Shown: in pieces, positions 5,550 through 7,687 of the stretch | Layout of the letters: each line of letters begins with the position of its first letter | How positions within the stretch are numbered: position 1 is the first letter of the stretch | Origin: Pseudomonadota bacterium | Lineage (GTDB): Bacteria; Desulfobacterota; Desulfovibrionia; Desulfovibrionales; Desulfovibrionaceae | Direction: 5' to 3' | Assembly: GCA_023450535.1 (NCBI GenBank) | Contig: JAEXGX010000007.1 | Coordinates: forward strand, 1 to 7,687 | Length of the DNA stretch: 7,687 nucleotides | Notes under the pieces: model-generated | The model's database searches: none | What the model saw: only the letters and a program-made list of their open reading frames with translations | What the model was told of the DNA's origin: nothing | Position numbers and translations under genes: made by a program

Positions 5550-6662
5550 ATGAAAGTAGGCATACTCAAAGAAATCAAGGTGCAGGAACGCCGCGTGGCC
5601 ATGACTCCGCCCGGCGTGGAACAGCTTGTCCGCCACGGACATCGCGTACTGGTGGAACGGGACGCGGGCCTGGGCAGTGGTTTTACGGACGCGGACTACC
5701 GCTCGGCCGGGGCCGAAATCGCGGCATCCGCCGCCACGGCCTATGCCGCCTGTGATCTGGTCATGCATGTCAAAGAACCACAGCCTTCCGAGTACGGCTT
5801 AATCCGGAAGGGCCAGATTGTGTTCACATATTTTCATCTTGCCCCGGAACCGGAGCTGGCCAGCGCCATGTTGGAACGCGGCGCGGTATGCGTAGCCTAC
5901 GAAACCGTGCGCCGTAAAGACGGTTCGCTCCCTCTGCTCACGCCCATGAGCGAGGTTGCCGGGCGTCTGTCCGTGCTGGCCGGGGCGCGCTATCTGGAAG
6001 CCAATTACGGAGGAGCGGGTATCCTCATCAGCGGAGTGACCGGCGTTGCACCGGCGGATGTACTGGTGCTCGGCGGCGGCACCGTAGGCTTTAACGCCGC
6101 ACTCATGGCCTGCGGCCTGGGTGCACGCGTGCATGTACTGGATACCAACCTTGACCGCCTGCGCCAACTTTCCGCTCTGCTGCCCGCCAACGGCACACCA
6201 CTCATGTCCACTCCCGACACGCTGCGCCGCCTGGCCGCCACGGCGGATCTGGTAATCGGAGCGGTGCTTATTCCCGGTGCGAAGGCCCCACGCCTGATTA
6301 CCCGCAACATGCTGCGCCAGATGAAAAGGGGAGCCGTCATCGTGGATGTGGCCATCGATCAGGGGGGGTGCATCGAAAGTTCGCGGCCCACGACTTTTGA
6401 CGATCCCGTGTTTGTGGAACAGGGCATTATTCACTATTGCGTAACCAATATGCCCGGCGCGGTACCCCGCACTTCCACCTTTGCTCTGACCAACGCCACC
6501 CTGCCCTATGCCCTGGCGCTGGCGGACAAGGGATGGCAAAAGGCCTGCCGTGAGGACGACTCGCTTCTGGCAGGGTTGAACGTAGTGGAAGGCAAAGTCA
6601 CCCATGCCGCTGTGGCTGAAGCTCTGGGAAAGGAATACTGCGATCCTGCGTCACTGCTGTAA
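5550..6662 (+). CDS. ald: NAD-dependent alanine dehydrogenase
   Basis: The enzyme converts L-alanine and NAD+ to pyruvate, ammonia and NADH in the cytoplasm. The 370-residue length is typical of the family. Substrate and catalytic positions all appear at their usual numbers: R15 (ERRVA), K75 (HVKEP), H96 (YFHLA), M133-S134 (TPMSE), D270 (AIDQGG) and N300 (VTNMPGAVP). The Rossmann nucleotide loop is LGGGTVG (GxGxxG at 175-180), and D198 at the end of the next strand fits NAD preference. AGGAGG (5539-5544) lies 5 nt before the ATG. The gene has its own upstream region with several palindromes and sits between two terminators, so it is probably monocistronic. In Bilophila, alanine dehydrogenase regenerates pyruvate for taurine:pyruvate aminotransferase; whether this copy or a paralogue does so cannot be told from the window. 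A fusion or defect is not apparent. Confidence 0.97.
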   Translation: MKVGILKEIKVQERRVAMTPPGVEQLVRHGHRVLVERDAGLGSGFTDADYRSAGAEIAASAATAYAACDLVMHVKEPQPSEYGLIRKGQIVFTYFHLAPEPELASAMLERGAVCVAYETVRRKDGSLPLLTPMSEVAGRLSVLAGARYLEANYGGAGILISGVTGVAPADVLVLGGGTVGFNAALMACGLGARVHVLDTNLDRLRQLSALLPANGTPLMSTPDTLRRLAATADLVIGAVLIPGAKAPRLITRNMLRQMKRGAVIVDVAIDQGGCIESSRPTTFDDPVFVEQGIIHYCVTNMPGAVPRTSTFALTNATLPYALALADKGWQKACREDDSLLAGLNVVEGKVTHAAVAEALGKEYCDPASLL

Positions 6663-6669
6663 CATGTAT

Positions 6670-6705
6670 CCGGGCGGCCTCTCCCCGGAAAGAGAGGCCG
6701 CCCGG
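6670..6705. terminator. Probable bidirectional terminator between ald and the convergent EAL-HDOD gene
   Basis: A perfect 14-bp stem, CCGGGCGGCCTCTC (6670-6683) with GAGAGGCCGCCCGG (6692-6705), encloses an 8-nt loop. It starts 7 bp after the ald stop codon and lies 17 bp beyond the stop of the convergent minus-strand gene. It lacks a clean T-tract on either side, so termination efficiency is uncertain, but its position between converging genes supports a shared terminator. Confidence 0.7.
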
Positions 6706-6722
6706 CCATTCCCACTTTGCAT

Positions 6723-7687
6723 TCAGGATTTTTTCATTTCCGCAATAAGATTCAGAAGAATGTCAGACTGTTTCGCGACACTCTGAACGGTCTGGGCGGC
6801 TTGCCGCATGATGCCCACCACTTCACCGGAAATGGCGCTGACACCCGTCAGGGAACGAGTGGAGAAGAGATCGAGCATGAAGGCGTCATCCTCGCCAAGC
6901 CAGTGAACTTCGGAAGCAAGCCACTTGAAGAAATGCCCGCGCGTCGTGCCCAACAGAGCCAGTTCGAGCTTGAGATCGCCGCAGTGATTGTCCGCAATAA
7001 TGGCGGGCATGAGCCACTTTATCCACGGGGAAGTTCCCATGTAAACAACGGACCGCGTAACCGTCCAGATCGGAACGTGGGGTGGCCATGCGGCGGAGTT
7101 CATACATTTGAGCAGCAGGTAAAAGAGCGCCGCCTCGCGGAAAATCAGCTGAGCCAGCTTGTGCTCTTCGCAGGTTTCCACCTTTTCCGCGAACACATGA
7201 GGCTGCCTCTTGAGCACCCTCAGCGCGGAGCAAAGTTCCACACGATCCACTGTGGAGGTTATCGCCCGGAAATCCACCTTGACGACATCCACCAGATCAA
7301 GAAACGGCTTGAGCTCCGGCTGTCCGGCATAGTCGTCGACGAGCAAAAATATAGCCGTGCAACCTGAAAACGGCCAGTTCCCCGCAAGATATCCGGAGCA
7401 GCTTCCACATTTTCCAGAATTTCAATGACACAGCGCTCTTTGGGCAGAGCCGGGGCGATCCCGTCGCGCAGTATCTCCGTGGACATATTGATCCGCGCCT
7501 TGCCCCCTGCGGGAATAGCGGACAGGATTGTCGGCAAACCATCAATCACCTGCGAACTGGCGAAACTGTCACAGGAGAAATCCCCCCGAAGGGTATTCGC
7601 CGGGCTGCGCCCCCCCCTCAAAGAGAGTGTTGAAAAATCGGGGCTCATCTCTGCTCTCATTATCCGTACGAAGCTTCGCTTCTACGG
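6723..7687 (-). pseudogene. Frameshifted EAL-HDOD (YuxH-like) signalling protein gene, 5' end outside the window
   Basis: Three minus-strand frames together read like one EAL-HDOD protein, a family of about 400 residues linked to cyclic-di-GMP-type signalling. From 7660 to about 7382 the frame encodes GLPTILSAIPAGGKARIN and CVIEILENVE, where EIL stands in place of EAL. A second frame (about 7381-7345) gives RELAVFRLHGYIFA. A third (from about 7343 to the stop at 6723) gives VDDYAG, VVKVDF and an HDOD region (LFYLLLKCMNSA, then WIKWLM). One surplus base near the GGGG at 7380-7383 and one near 7341-7349 would explain both shifts. The last frame on its own has only a TTG start at 7346. The altered EAL motif suggests no phosphodiesterase activity. 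It could be a genuine pseudogene or sequencing error near the end of a read. An 8-G run (complement of 7610-7617) may hide another shift, so the reading upstream is unclear. Confidence 0.7.

Noticed and set aside
2306..5602. A 1098-codon open frame antisense to dsrA, dsrB and flanks
   Set aside because: It mirrors highly expressed genes that rarely use TTA, CTA and TCA codons, so the complementary frame lacks stops. Its translation is Gly/Ala/Val/His-rich with no recognisable domain, and dsrA and dsrB on the other strand have all their cofactor ligands.

Overview
The window looks like chromosomal DNA of a sulfite-reducing member of the Desulfovibrionaceae, most probably Bilophila wadsworthia or a very close relative. 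The basis is a desulfoviridin-type dsrA followed by a dsrB whose product carries a complete C-terminal DsrD domain. That DsrB-DsrD fusion is the published hallmark of the taurine-degrading B. wadsworthia sulfite reductase. The assignment rests on recognising the proteins, not on a database search.

Layout, left to right. Positions 85-1923 (minus strand) encode a DRE-TIM acyltransferase of the isopropylmalate/homocitrate/Re-citrate synthase group, with a Cache (PDC) sensor-like domain at its C terminus. A 535-bp divergent intergenic region (1924-2458) holds a TTTCA-N3-TGAAA palindrome, A/T-rich tracts and a GC-rich leader hairpin before dsrA. dsrA (2459-3772) and dsrB-dsrD (3791-5239) form a tight two-gene operon that ends in a strong intrinsic terminator (5275-5306). 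The 243-bp region 5307-5549 is crowded with palindromes and a candidate promoter in front of ald (5550-6662), which encodes NAD-dependent alanine dehydrogenase. A 14-bp perfect hairpin (6670-6705) separates ald from a convergent minus-strand gene for an EAL-HDOD protein (6723 to beyond the window end). That gene is broken by at least two apparent frameshifts.

Functionally, DsrAB reduces sulfite, the terminal electron acceptor, and the fused DsrD domain probably provides built-in activation. Alanine dehydrogenase oxidises alanine to pyruvate and ammonia and supplies NADH. In Bilophila this reaction regenerates the amino acceptor for taurine:pyruvate aminotransferase, whose downstream pathway releases the sulfite. 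The Re-citrate-synthase-like enzyme would feed acetyl-CoA and oxaloacetate into citrate for biosynthesis. The window is therefore an energy and carbon core-metabolism locus, not a mobile or defence island. I saw no tRNA, rRNA, CRISPR array, insertion sequence or phage gene.

The most noteworthy points are the two domain fusions (DsrB-DsrD, already known; synthase-Cache, less discussed), the operator-like palindromes upstream of ald and in the dsr/synthase intergenic region, and the frameshifted EAL-HDOD gene. I found no clear sign of a wholly new system.
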